A DNA stretch of 64,000 nt, from positions 29,024 to 93,023 of the forward strand of contig NZ_WKKA01000011.1 of NCBI RefSeq assembly GCF_009674885.1, written 5' to 3'. Shown here one piece after another: positions 7,532-15,329 of the stretch. The notes below the pieces were generated by a model. It saw nothing but the letters and a program-made list of their open reading frames with translations, had not been told where the DNA came from and ran no database searches. This DNA comes from Paracoccus sp. S-4012 (GTDB lineage Bacteria > Pseudomonadota > Alphaproteobacteria > Rhodobacterales > Rhodobacteraceae). Each line of letters begins with the position of its first letter. Within the stretch, counting starts at the first letter, position 1. A program made the translations under genes and the position numbers.

Positions 7532-8683
7532 TCACGCCTCGCCCACGACCTTGTCCAGCACGGGTGTCAGCCGTGCCACCGTGCCGTCCACATCCTTGAG
7601 CTTGTCGATCCCGAAGAGGCCGAGGCGGAAGGTGCGGAACTCCGGCCCCTCGCCGACCTGCAGCGGCACCCCTGCGGCGATCTGCGCACCCTCGGCGAGG
7701 AAGGGGCGGCCGCTCTGGATTTCCGCGTCGTCGGTGTAGCTCACCACCACGCCCGGCGCGCCGAAGCCCTCGGCCGCGACCGAGCGGACGCCGCGCCGCG
7801 CCAGTTCCTCGCGCACCGCGCGGCCGAGCCGCCACTGGGCGTCCCGCGCCTCGGCAAAGCCCATGTCGCGCGTCTCGGCCATCGCGTCGCGCATGACCAG
7901 CAGCGCGTCGGTCGGCAGGGTCGCGTGATAGGCGTGTCCGCCGCCCTCGTAGGCGGCCATGATCGCGCGCCATTTCTTCAGGTCGAGCGCGAAGCTGTCC
8001 GAGGTGGTCGCCTCCAGCCGCTCGAGCGCGGCCTTCGAGAACATCACCAGCCCGGCCGAGGGCGGCGCGCTCCACCCCTTCTGCGGGGCCGAGATCAGGA
8101 CGTCCACACCCGTGGCCTTCATCTCCACCCAGACCGCGCCCGAGGCGATGGCGTCGAGGACCATCAGCGCGCCGACCTCATGCGCGGCCTCGGCGAGCGC
8201 GGTGATATAGTCGTCTGGCAGGATCAGCCCGGCCGAGGTCTCGACATGGGGGGCGAAGACCGCGTCGGGGCGGGTCTCGCGGATTTTCGCCACCACCTCC
8301 TCTACCGGTGGCGGCGCGTAGGCGGCGCGGGGCTCGTTGCCGGCGGGGCGGGCCATCATGACGGTGGTCTCGCGGGCGTTGCCGGCGGCCTCGAAGATCT
8401 GCGTCCAGCGGTAGCTGAACCAGCCGTTGCGGACGATCAGCGCATGCGCGCCGCGGCCGAACTGGCGCGCGACCGCCTCCATCGCGCAGGTACCGCCGCC
8501 CGGGACCACGGCCACGCCCTCGGCGCCATAGGCCTCGCGCGCGATCCCGGAGATGTCGCGCATGACCTGCTGGAAGCGCTGCGACATGTGGTTGAGGCTG
8601 CGGTCGGTGAAGACCACCGAGAACTCCATCAGCCCGCCGGGGTCGAGGTTGGGGTGGATCGGTCCGGTCGCGGGCAGGGTCAT
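7532..8683 (-). CDS. Class-V aminotransferase (alanine/serine-glyoxylate aminotransferase family)
   Basis: A 383-residue fold-type I PLP enzyme. The early VVPGGGTCAMEA loop binds the cofactor phosphate, D177 (in MVLDAIAS) would contact the pyridine nitrogen and K202 in SAPQKGWSAPP is the Schiff-base lysine, a context typical of alanine-glyoxylate/serine-glyoxylate aminotransferases. It would move an amino group between an amino acid and a 2-oxo acid. It is divergent from the amidotransferase-PaiB-PuuA-PuuB genes, suggesting a shared amine catabolic theme. The exact substrate is not determinable. Confidence 0.88.
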   Translation of the reverse strand: MTLPATGPIHPNLDPGGLMEFSVVFTDRSLNHMSQRFQQVMRDISGIAREAYGAEGVAVVPGGGTCAMEAVARQFGRGAHALIVRNGWFSYRWTQIFEAAGNARETTVMMARPAGNEPRAAYAPPPVEEVVAKIRETRPDAVFAPHVETSAGLILPDDYITALAEAAHEVGALMVLDAIASGAVWVEMKATGVDVLISAPQKGWSAPPSAGLVMFSKAALERLEATTSDSFALDLKKWRAIMAAYEGGGHAYHATLPTDALLVMRDAMAETRDMGFAEARDAQWRLGRAVREELARRGVRSVAAEGFGAPGVVVSYTDDAEIQSGRPFLAEGAQIAAGVPLQVGEGPEFRTFRLGLFGIDKLKDVDGTVARLTPVLDKVVGEA

Positions 8684-8808
8684 GGGGCATCTCCAGATGG
8701 CGTCCCGCCCCGCCTAGCACGAAGCGCGGGCGGATGCAGCCCGGCGCCCCCCCTTGCGGCCCGCCCCCCCGGGCACCTACCTTGGTGCAAACAATATCGG
8801 ATTTTTCG

Positions 8809-9504
8809 ATGCGTATCGGCATCCTCAAATGCGGCGTGGCACCTGACGACCTGCGCGACCGGCACGGCGACTACGACACCATGTTCGAGCGCCTGCTCGC
8901 CGGGCGCGGCTTCACCTTCGGCAGCTGGCACGTCGAGGAGATGGAGTTCCCCGACGACGTGCACGAGGCGGACGGCTGGCTGCTGACCGGCTCGAAGCAT
9001 GGCGTCTATGACGACCTGCCGTTCATCCCGAAGCTCGAACAGTTCGTCCGCCGCGCCTATCTCGCGCATGTGCCGCTGGTCGGCATCTGCTTCGGGCACC
9101 AGCTGATCGCGCAGGCGCTCGGCGGGCGGGTGTTGAAGCATGGCGACGGCTGGGCGGTCGGCGCGCATGACTATGCGTTTGGCGGCACGACGCTGACGCT
9201 CAACTGCTGGCACCAGGACCAGGTGGCGGAGGCCCCGGCCGACGCGCAGCTGGCAGCGGCGAGCCCGTTCTGCCCGAATGCCGCGCTGATCTACGGCGAC
9301 CGCGCCTTCACGGTGCAGGCGCATCCCGAGTTCTCGGACGGCTTCATCGACGGGCTGATCGAGCACCGCGGGGCGGGCCTCGTGCCCGAGGAACTGCTCG
9401 ACCAAGCCCGCGCCCGCCGCGGCGATGCCGATGGCGGCGCGGCCGTGGCCGACCGGATCGCGGCCTTCCTCAAGCAGCCCCGCGCCATGAGGGGGGCCGC
9501 CTGA
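8809..9504 (+). CDS. Class-I glutamine amidotransferase domain protein
   Basis: A stand-alone 231-residue class-I GATase. The nucleophile C94 lies in GICFGHQ and H172/E174 in VQAHPEF complete the triad. The order of motifs matches GMP-synthase-like GATases, not PuuD proper. In this context it could hydrolyse a gamma-glutamyl amide, as PuuD does for gamma-glutamyl-GABA. The start at 8809 (MRIGILKCG) was chosen over an upstream in-frame ATG at 8734 because the latter extension is low-complexity Pro/Gly. The stop overlaps the next start (TGATG). Confidence 0.85.
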   Translation: MRIGILKCGVAPDDLRDRHGDYDTMFERLLAGRGFTFGSWHVEEMEFPDDVHEADGWLLTGSKHGVYDDLPFIPKLEQFVRRAYLAHVPLVGICFGHQLIAQALGGRVLKHGDGWAVGAHDYAFGGTTLTLNCWHQDQVAEAPADAQLAAASPFCPNAALIYGDRAFTVQAHPEFSDGFIDGLIEHRGAGLVPEELLDQARARRGDADGGAAVADRIAAFLKQPRAMRGAA

Positions 9505-10115
9505 TGTATCTCCCGCCCGCCTTCCGCGAGGACCGGCCGGAGGTCATGGCCGCGTTGATCGCCGCGCATCCGCTGGCGCTGCTGGTCACGCACGGGTCCG
9601 GCGGGCTGCAGGCGAACCCGGTGCCGATGCTGCTGCGCGGGGACGTGCTGACGGCGCATCTCGCTCGCGCCAACCTGCAGCTCGACGACCTGCGACAGGG
9701 GACCGAGACGCTGGCGGTCTTTCAGGGGCCGCAAACCTATGTGACGCCATCGTGGTATGCCTCGAAGGCCGAGCATGGCCGCGTCGTGCCGACCTGGAAC
9801 TATCTCACCGTGCAGGTTCACGGCACGCCGCGGGTCATTGACGATGCCAACTGGCTGCTGGCGCAGGTGACGGACCTGACCGACGGGCAGGAGGCGGGAC
9901 GCGCCGACCCGTGGAAGGTGACGGACGCGCCGGAAAAATTCATCGCGGCGCAGCTGCGCGGGATCGTCGGCCTCGAGCTTTCGATCACCCGCATGGACGG
10001 CAAGTGGAAGGCCAGCCAGAACCGCAACGACGCCGACCGCGCCGGCGTGATCCGCAACCTCGCGGCGGAGGGCAGCCCCTTCGCCTCAGCGGTCCCGCCT
10101 CCCCAGGGGGCTTGA
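9504..10115 (+). CDS. FMN-binding PaiB-like protein
   Basis: A 203-residue protein of the PaiB/FMN-binding split-barrel family. It starts MYLPPAFREDRPEVMAALI, has HLARANLQ and VFQGPQTYVTPSWY with the conserved tyrosine/tryptophan pair, and ends with the KWKASQNRNDADRAGV segment typical of the family. PaiB was described in Bacillus as a transcription-linked protein next to the polyamine acetyltransferase PaiA, but the flavin fold points to a redox or binding role. It overlaps the amidotransferase stop by one base and precedes PuuA/PuuB homologues, in agreement with a polyamine theme. Confidence 0.88.
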   Translation: MYLPPAFREDRPEVMAALIAAHPLALLVTHGSGGLQANPVPMLLRGDVLTAHLARANLQLDDLRQGTETLAVFQGPQTYVTPSWYASKAEHGRVVPTWNYLTVQVHGTPRVIDDANWLLAQVTDLTDGQEAGRADPWKVTDAPEKFIAAQLRGIVGLELSITRMDGKWKASQNRNDADRAGVIRNLAAEGSPFASAVPPPQGA

Positions 10116-10227
10116 TCCGCCACCACCTGACCACCGAAGCACACAAGGGCCGACGCGCCCGGAAAGCGACAACCATGAGCCCCCCGACCCGCCGCCCCAA
10201 TCCCCCGCAGAACGGGAGGGCCGCGTG

Positions 10228-11583
10228 ATGGCCGACTGGCTCGCGAAGGTTCCACAGGCCGCCCGCGACTATGTCGAGGGCAGGCGTCTCGACGAGGTCG
10301 AGTGCGTCGTCCCCGACATCGCGGGCGTGGCGCGCGGCAAGGCCATGCCCGCCTCCAAGTTCGCCCGGCAGGAGAGCTTCTACCTGCCGAACTCGATCTT
10401 CCTGCAGACCATCACCGGCCACTGGGCCGACAACCCGCAGGGCGCCTTCACCGAGCCCGACATGATCTGCGTGCCAGATTTCTCGGCCACCACGGCCTCG
10501 CCCTGGACGCATGACTGGACGCTTCAGGTCATCCACGACGCCTACGACCAGCAGGGCAATCCGGTGACGGCCGCGCCGCGCAATGTGCTGAAACGCGTCG
10601 TCGGCCTCTACGAGGCCGAGGGGTGGCGGCCGATCGTCGCGCCGGAGATGGAGTTCTTCCTCGTCGCGCGCAACATCGACCCGAACCAGCCGATCGAGCC
10701 GCCGATGGGCCGCTCGGGCCGCCGGGCGGCTGCCAAGCAGGCCTATTCGGTCAGCGCCGTCGATGAATACGGCAAGGTGATCGACGACATCTACGACTTC
10801 GCCGAGGCGCAGGGCTTCGAGATCGACGGCATCCTGCAGGAGGGCGGCGCGGGCCAGGTCGAGATCAACCTCGCCCATGGCGACCCGGTCCACCTCGCCG
10901 ACCAGATCTTCTTCTTCAAGCGCATGATCCGCGAGGCCGCGCTGCGCCACGACTGCTTCGCCACCTTCATGGCCAAGCCCATCGAGGGCGAGCCCGGCTC
11001 GGCCATGCACATCCACCATTCGGTGCTGTCGGCCACGGACGGCAGCAACATCTTCTCGGACGAGCAGGGCCGCGAGACGCCCGGGTTCCAGCACTTCATC
11101 GCGGGCATGCAGAACCACCTGCCCGCTGCGATCGCGCTGCTGGCGCCCTACGTCAACAGCTACCGCCGCTACGTCCCCGACTTCGCCGCGCCCATCAATC
11201 TCGAATGGGGCCGCGACAACCGCACCACGGGGCTCAGGGTGCCGATTTCCTCCCCCGAGGCGCGGCGGCTGGAGAACCGGCTCGCGGGCATGGACTGCAA
11301 CCCCTATCTGGGCCTCGCCGCCAGCCTCGCCTGCGGCTGGCTGGGGCTGAAGGACAAGCTCGCGCCGCGCTCGGAATGCCTTGGCGACGCCTACATGTCC
11401 GAGGACGAGTTGCCCACCAATCTCGGCGACGCCCTCGACCTGATGCGCGAGAGCGAGGCAATGCGAGAGGTTCTCGGCTCCGGCTTCGTGGATGTCTACC
11501 AGAGCGTGAAACGCGACGAATACAAGGAGTTCCTGCAGGTCATCAGCCCGTGGGAGCGCGAGCATCTGCTGCTGAACGTATGA
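10228..11583 (+). CDS. Glutamine synthetase family protein, PuuA-like gamma-glutamyl amine ligase
   Basis: A 451-residue glutamine-synthetase fold. Metal and glutamate motifs are APEMEFFLV, GAGQVEINLAHGDP and GSAMHIHHSV; the C-terminal RLENRLAGMDCNPYLGLAA segment is typical of the PuuA/GlnT branch. It lacks the adenylylation loop of GlnA. It would ligate glutamate to an amine such as putrescine using ATP. ATG 10228 is used because a GGGAGGG site sits eight bases before it. Its stop overlaps the oxidase start (ATGA), and that oxidase is the expected next enzyme. Confidence 0.87.
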   Translation: MADWLAKVPQAARDYVEGRRLDEVECVVPDIAGVARGKAMPASKFARQESFYLPNSIFLQTITGHWADNPQGAFTEPDMICVPDFSATTASPWTHDWTLQVIHDAYDQQGNPVTAAPRNVLKRVVGLYEAEGWRPIVAPEMEFFLVARNIDPNQPIEPPMGRSGRRAAAKQAYSVSAVDEYGKVIDDIYDFAEAQGFEIDGILQEGGAGQVEINLAHGDPVHLADQIFFFKRMIREAALRHDCFATFMAKPIEGEPGSAMHIHHSVLSATDGSNIFSDEQGRETPGFQHFIAGMQNHLPAAIALLAPYVNSYRRYVPDFAAPINLEWGRDNRTTGLRVPISSPEARRLENRLAGMDCNPYLGLAASLACGWLGLKDKLAPRSECLGDAYMSEDELPTNLGDALDLMRESEAMREVLGSGFVDVYQSVKRDEYKEFLQVISPWEREHLLLNV

Positions 11584-12890
11584 ACCTGCTGCACGCAAAC
11601 GACCGCCGCGGCGCGTATCCGGCAAGCTGGTATGCCGAGACCCGCGACCCGCTGCCGCCCTTCCCGGAGCTGAGGGGCGACACGCGGGCCGATGTCTGCG
11701 TGGTCGGCGGCGGCTACACCGGGCTGTCGGCGGCGCTGCATCTGGCGCGTGCCGGGCGCGACGTGGTGCTGCTCGAGGCGCATCGGGTGGGCTTCGGCGC
11801 GTCGGGGCGGAACGGCGGGCAGGTCGGCTCGGGTCAGCGGCTGGACGTGGCGGAGCTGGAGAAGCTCGCCGGGCGGGAGGCAGCGCGGGCGCTCTGGAGC
11901 ATGGCCGAGGAGGCGCGGCACCTGACCATCGGCCTCGCGGCCGAGGCGGGCGTGCCCTTCACCCCCGGCATCGCCCATTGCGCCCGCACCCCGGCCGAGG
12001 TCGCCCATGCCCGCGAGAACGCCGAACGCATGGCCCGTGACTATGGCTACGACCTGATCGAGCCGCTGGACCGCGAGGGCCTCCGCGCGCTCGTCCCCTC
12101 CGACGCCTATATCGGCGGCGACATCGACCGCGGCGCCGGGCACCTGCATCCGCTGAACCTCTCCCTCGGCGTCGCGCGTCTCGCGTCCGAGGCGGGCGCG
12201 CGGCTGCACGAGCTGAGCGAGGTCCACGCCATCCGCCACGCGCGGGCGGCGGGCGAGAAGACCCTCGTTCTGACCGGCCGCGGCCGCGTCCTCTGCGACC
12301 ACCTGATATTGGCCGGCAATGGCTATCTCGGCCATCTTGACACGCGCGTGGCCGCACGAGTCATGCCGATCAACAACTACATCATCGCGACCGAGCCGCT
12401 GGGCAACCTGGCCGAAACGGTGCTCAGGGCCGACATCGCCGCGCACGACACCCGATTCGTGGTGAACTACTGGCGCCTGACACCCGACCGCCGCCTGCTC
12501 TTCGGGGGCGGCGAGACGGTGAGCTACCGTTTCCCCAAGGACATGGCCGCGATCGTCCGCAGGCCGATGCTGGAGGTCTATCCGCAGCTTGCGGAGGTGG
12601 CGATCACCCATGCCTGGGGCGGAACGCTGGCCATCACCATGAGCCGGATGCCCTGGTTCGGCCGCCCGGCCCCGAACTGCCTCACCGCCGGGGGCTATTC
12701 CGGCCACGGCGTCGCGCTCGCGCTGCACGCCGGCCGCCTGATGGCCGAGGCGATTCGCGGCGAGGCCGAGGGGTTCGACGCCATGGCGGTGCTCCCCTCG
12801 CGCCCCTTCCCCGGCGGCGCGGCCTTCCGCTGGCCGCTGCTGGTCGCGGGCATGAGCTGGTATTCGCTGCGCGACCGTCTCGGCTGGTAG
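11580..12890 (+). CDS. FAD oxidoreductase, PuuB-like gamma-glutamylamine oxidase
   Basis: A 436-residue flavoprotein starting MNLLHANDRRGAYPASWYAE, a PuuB-like N-terminus. GGGYTG is at residues 43-48, followed by the GASGRNGGQVGSGQR flavin motif. The C-terminal half has LLFGGGETVSYRFP and GGYSGHGVALALHAG, the second flavin contact. It would oxidise the gamma-glutamylated amine made by the upstream ligase to an aldehyde. No aldehyde dehydrogenase follows in the window. It overlaps the ligase gene by four bases. Confidence 0.87.
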   Translation: MNLLHANDRRGAYPASWYAETRDPLPPFPELRGDTRADVCVVGGGYTGLSAALHLARAGRDVVLLEAHRVGFGASGRNGGQVGSGQRLDVAELEKLAGREAARALWSMAEEARHLTIGLAAEAGVPFTPGIAHCARTPAEVAHARENAERMARDYGYDLIEPLDREGLRALVPSDAYIGGDIDRGAGHLHPLNLSLGVARLASEAGARLHELSEVHAIRHARAAGEKTLVLTGRGRVLCDHLILAGNGYLGHLDTRVAARVMPINNYIIATEPLGNLAETVLRADIAAHDTRFVVNYWRLTPDRRLLFGGGETVSYRFPKDMAAIVRRPMLEVYPQLAEVAITHAWGGTLAITMSRMPWFGRPAPNCLTAGGYSGHGVALALHAGRLMAEAIRGEAEGFDAMAVLPSRPFPGGAAFRWPLLVAGMSWYSLRDRLGW

Positions 12891-12952
12891 ATCAACCGGC
12901 GATTCACGCGCGGCTGCTATCCCGGTCTGGACCCCGATTCGCGGTGCGCGCC

Positions 12953-13177
12953 ATGAACCCAGACACTGCCCCGCACCGCGCCTTCCGCATCGCCGGCCAG
13001 CCGGTCGCAACCCTCCGGCCCAGCGGCCGCCTCGGCTGGCCGACGATCCGCCCGCCCTGCCGAGCAGGGCCGCAGCGCCTCCACCCGCCTCCTGACCGCG
13101 ATCGAGCGGCTGGTGGCCGAGGAGTTGCGCCACTGCGCCGCCGGTTCGGAAACGGTGAAAGCGAACCTCAGATGTAG
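12953..13177 (+). pseudogene. Possible frameshifted gene remnant
   Basis: From the ATG at 12953 the frame reads MNPDTAPHRAFRIAGQPVAT and then becomes Pro/Arg-rich. From about 13059 a different frame reads with normal residue balance (SASTRLLTAIERLVAEEL), an amphipathic helix. This looks like one short gene broken by a frameshift around 13020-13060, or chance. It converges on the CoA-binding protein gene. No family recognised. Confidence 0.25.
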
Positions 13178-13593
13178 CGGGGAAAATCGATCTTCGGACA
13201 GCGATTCTCGATCACCGTGACGCCCTCGGCCCGCGCCTTCGCCGCCGCCTCCGCATGGCTGACGCCCAGCTGCATCCAGATCGTCCGCAGCCCCGGCAGC
13301 GAGGCCAGCGCCTCGTCCACCACCGCGGGAACGGCGTCGGACCGGCGGAAGATGTCCACCATGTCCACCGCGATTTCACCGGGAATCGCCGCGAGGCTAC
13401 CATAGCACTGCTCGCCCAGGATCTCCTGCCCTTCATGCCCCGGATTGACCGGCACCACCTTGAACCCCTTCGCCTGCAGGTAGCGCGCCACGCCCCAGGA
13501 CGGCCGCTCGGGCTTGGGCGAGAGGCCGACCACGGCGATCACCTTCGTGCTGCGGGCGATCTCGGCGATGGTCTCGTCGATGCTGCGGGTCAT
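13168..13593 (-). CDS. CoA-binding domain protein (YccU family)
   Basis: A 141-residue single Rossmann CoA-binding domain: VIAVVGLSPKPERPSWGVARYL near residues 15-36, VVPVNPGHEGQEILG, and late IWMQLGVSHAEAAAKARAEG ending ENRCPKIDFPRYI. The family resembles the CoA-binding part of succinyl-CoA synthetase; biological role is unknown. The start at 13593 follows a GGAAGGG site. A longer in-frame start at 13716 would run through an intrinsic-terminator hairpin and is rejected. Confidence 0.88.
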   Translation of the reverse strand: MTRSIDETIAEIARSTKVIAVVGLSPKPERPSWGVARYLQAKGFKVVPVNPGHEGQEILGEQCYGSLAAIPGEIAVDMVDIFRRSDAVPAVVDEALASLPGLRTIWMQLGVSHAEAAAKARAEGVTVIENRCPKIDFPRYI

Positions 13594-13620
13594 GATGTCC
13601 CTTCCGTCCAAACGCTGGTC

Positions 13621-13654
13621 ACAAAGAAAAAGCGCCCGGTCCAGGACCGGGCGC
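13621..13654 (-). terminator. Intrinsic terminator on the minus strand
   Basis: GCGCCCGGT (632-640 of 13 kb) pairs with ACCGGGCGC (646-654) with loop CCAGG, and on the minus strand is followed by TTTTTCTTT. It ends transcripts coming from the YHS-protein side and lies 28 bases upstream of the CoA-binding protein start, so that gene needs its own promoter downstream of, or readthrough past, this site. Confidence 0.8.
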
Positions 13655-13782
13655 AAGTGGCGGAACGAGGGACAGTGATCCGAACACGACCGTTCCGAGG
13701 TCATGTTCGAGACCATAATGCCACATCATCCGGGAAGTTCCCACCGATTCACGCAAAGGTGATTTCCCCGTGCGGAATGCAG

Positions 13783-14202
13783 CTAGAGGCCGAGTTCGAC
13801 GAAGGTCTCCTTTGCCGCCATCAGCATGCGCCGCGGATCCGCCATGAAGGCGTCCCGTGCGGCGGGCGAGCTGAGCAGGTAGAGCCGCTGGCCGACGATC
13901 ACGAAATAACGCGGATCGCCCCTGACGGCCTGGTGGTCTACCGCCAGCATCTTGGGGCAGAGGCCGCGCAGGCCAGGGGCATAGTCGCGCGGATTGGCCT
14001 CGAACGCCGCCCGATTCTCCTCGCTGGCGAAGTGCCAGTCCTGCCCGGCCCATTCGGTGCGAATGTCGCTGCGCCCCGGCACGGCCTGACCCTGCGTGCG
14101 GTAGGCGACCACGTCCATCCCGTCGAGGGCCCAGTTCGCCGCGGCCGCCCCCGGTAGCAGCAGCAGCATCAGGGCAAGGAGCGGGGCGAGGATCGAGCGC
14201 AT
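13783..14202 (-). CDS. YHS domain-containing secreted protein
   Basis: A 139-residue protein with a signal peptide (MRSILAPLLALMLLLLPGAAAA) followed by a YHS-like domain: NWALDGMDVVAYRTQGQAVPG, WAGQDWHFASEENRAAFEANP and YAPGLRGLCP. Family members are exported and linked to metal or redox handling, without a settled function. ATG 14202 is preferred to an upstream TTG. A terminator lies about 130 bases past its stop. Confidence 0.8.
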   Translation of the reverse strand: MRSILAPLLALMLLLLPGAAAANWALDGMDVVAYRTQGQAVPGRSDIRTEWAGQDWHFASEENRAAFEANPRDYAPGLRGLCPKMLAVDHQAVRGDPRYFVIVGQRLYLLSSPAARDAFMADPRRMLMAAKETFVELGL

Positions 14203-14307
14203 CGGCGGGGCGTCCGGCAATGGTGGGGCTGGCCCCCGATGTGGCGCGAACCGGCCGCCCGTGCAACGCGCGCGGCCGCGTTCTGGCGGGGTTGTGATCC
14301 GGCCCCG

Positions 14308-15102
14308 TCACTCCACCGTCGCGGCGTAGAGGGCCACCGCAGCCGCGTTCGAGACGTTGAGCGAGCCGAATCCGCCCGGCGAGGGGATGCGCGCCAGATG
14401 ATCGCAGGCCGCCCGCGTGCCCTCGCGCAGCCCCGGCCCCTCGGCCCCGAGCACGAGGCAGACCGCGGCGCCGCGCGGCCCGCTCGCCAGAACCTCGCCC
14501 AAGGATCGCTCCGCCTCGCCGTCGAGGCCGATCAGCGTGAACCCCATTCCCGCCAGGTCGCGCAGCGCATCGCCGAGATTCGGCACCCGCAGATAGGGCT
14601 GCCGCTCGAGCGCGCCAGAGGCCGTCTTCGCCAGGGCCCCCGTCTCCGGCGCCGCATGACGCGCCGGCGCGATCACCGCCCGCGCCCCGAACACCTCGGC
14701 CGAGCGCAGGATCGCCCCCGCATTATGCGGGTCCGTCACCCGGTCGAGGGCGACCACGACCGGCCGCAGCCCCGCCGCCCCCTCGCGCAGCGCGACCTCG
14801 CTGAGGCTCCCCCAGTGCAGCGGCTTCACCTCGAGCGCCGCCCCCTGATGCACGCTGTCGGGGGCGAGCGGCACGGCCTTGTCGAAGCTCCGCGCATCCA
14901 CGACCTCGGCCGGCATCGGCAGATCGCCCAGCCTGTCGGCCGCGTTCTTCGTCACGACAAGCCGCAGCTTCTCGCGCCGCGGGTTCGAGAGCGCATCGCG
15001 CACCGCATGCAGCCCGAAAAGCCACAGCGTCTCGGCCGCCGCCGCCCGCCGCCCGCGCTCCTTCTCGATCACCCAGGCTGGCTTCTTCGCCGGCTCGGCC
15101 AT
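14308..15102 (-). CDS. rlmB: 23S rRNA 2'-O-methyltransferase, TrmH/RlmB family
   Basis: A 264-residue SpoU/TrmH enzyme. An N-terminal RNA-binding substrate domain (LFGLHAVRDALSN) precedes the SPOUT knot with its three motifs NAGAILRSAEVFGARAV, CLVLGAEGPGLREG and IPSPGGFGSLNVSNAAAVALY. It methylates a ribose 2'-OH, in RlmB the G2251 of 23S rRNA. Two ATGs occur (15108, 15102); the second is spaced correctly from an AGAAGAAGG site that belongs to a copy of the dispersed repeat. The specific rRNA target is inferred from family. Confidence 0.85.
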   Translation of the reverse strand: MAEPAKKPAWVIEKERGRRAAAAETLWLFGLHAVRDALSNPRREKLRLVVTKNAADRLGDLPMPAEVVDARSFDKAVPLAPDSVHQGAALEVKPLHWGSLSEVALREGAAGLRPVVVALDRVTDPHNAGAILRSAEVFGARAVIAPARHAAPETGALAKTASGALERQPYLRVPNLGDALRDLAGMGFTLIGLDGEAERSLGEVLASGPRGAAVCLVLGAEGPGLREGTRAACDHLARIPSPGGFGSLNVSNAAAVALYAATVE

Positions 15103-15110
15103 CCCCATCC

Positions 15111-15164
15111 CCTTCTTCTGTCCGCAAATATCCCACGGGGGTGCGGGGGTGTGAAACCCCCGCC
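15111..15164 (-). repeat. Dispersed hairpin/ATATTT element, copy 1
   Basis: On the minus strand the order is GGGGGTTTCACACCCCC hairpin, CCCCCG, GGGATATTTGC and GGACAGAAGAAGG. The purine tail lies directly before the rlmB start and provides its likely Shine-Dalgarno. See the finding on this element. Confidence 0.75.
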
Positions 15165-15239
15165 GCCGAGGCCGCCGCGATGCCTTGACGGCGCGCCCCG
15201 GCGCCGCTAATCAGCCGCCCTGTGCCGCGATGCGGTCAC

Positions 15240-15323
15240 GGGCGACGAGCTGCAAGGTGCGGCAGCGGACTGTAACTCCGCCGGGGAGACCCATGCCTGG
15301 TTCGATTCCAGGGTCGCCCACCA
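15240..15323 (+). tRNA. tRNA-Tyr (GUA), class II, atypical core
   Basis: Acceptor GGGCGAC/GTCGCCC is seven perfect pairs with an encoded ACCA end. The D-arm is GCTG/CGGC with loop CAAGGTG. The anticodon arm GCGGA/TCCGC holds loop CTGTAAC, anticodon GTA. The variable arm is 14 bases with a GGG/CCC stem, as in class-II tRNAs, and the T-arm CCTGG/CCAGG holds TTCGATT. Tyr is the only class-II tRNA that uses this anticodon. Positions 8 and 14 read G and C instead of the near-universal U and A. It lies between ileS and rlmB. Confidence 0.72.
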
Positions 15324-15329
15324 TCCCCC

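Noticed and set aside
13594..13716. N-terminal extension of the CoA-binding protein
   Set aside because: It would translate through an intrinsic-terminator hairpin, is not family-like, and a better RBS precedes 13593.
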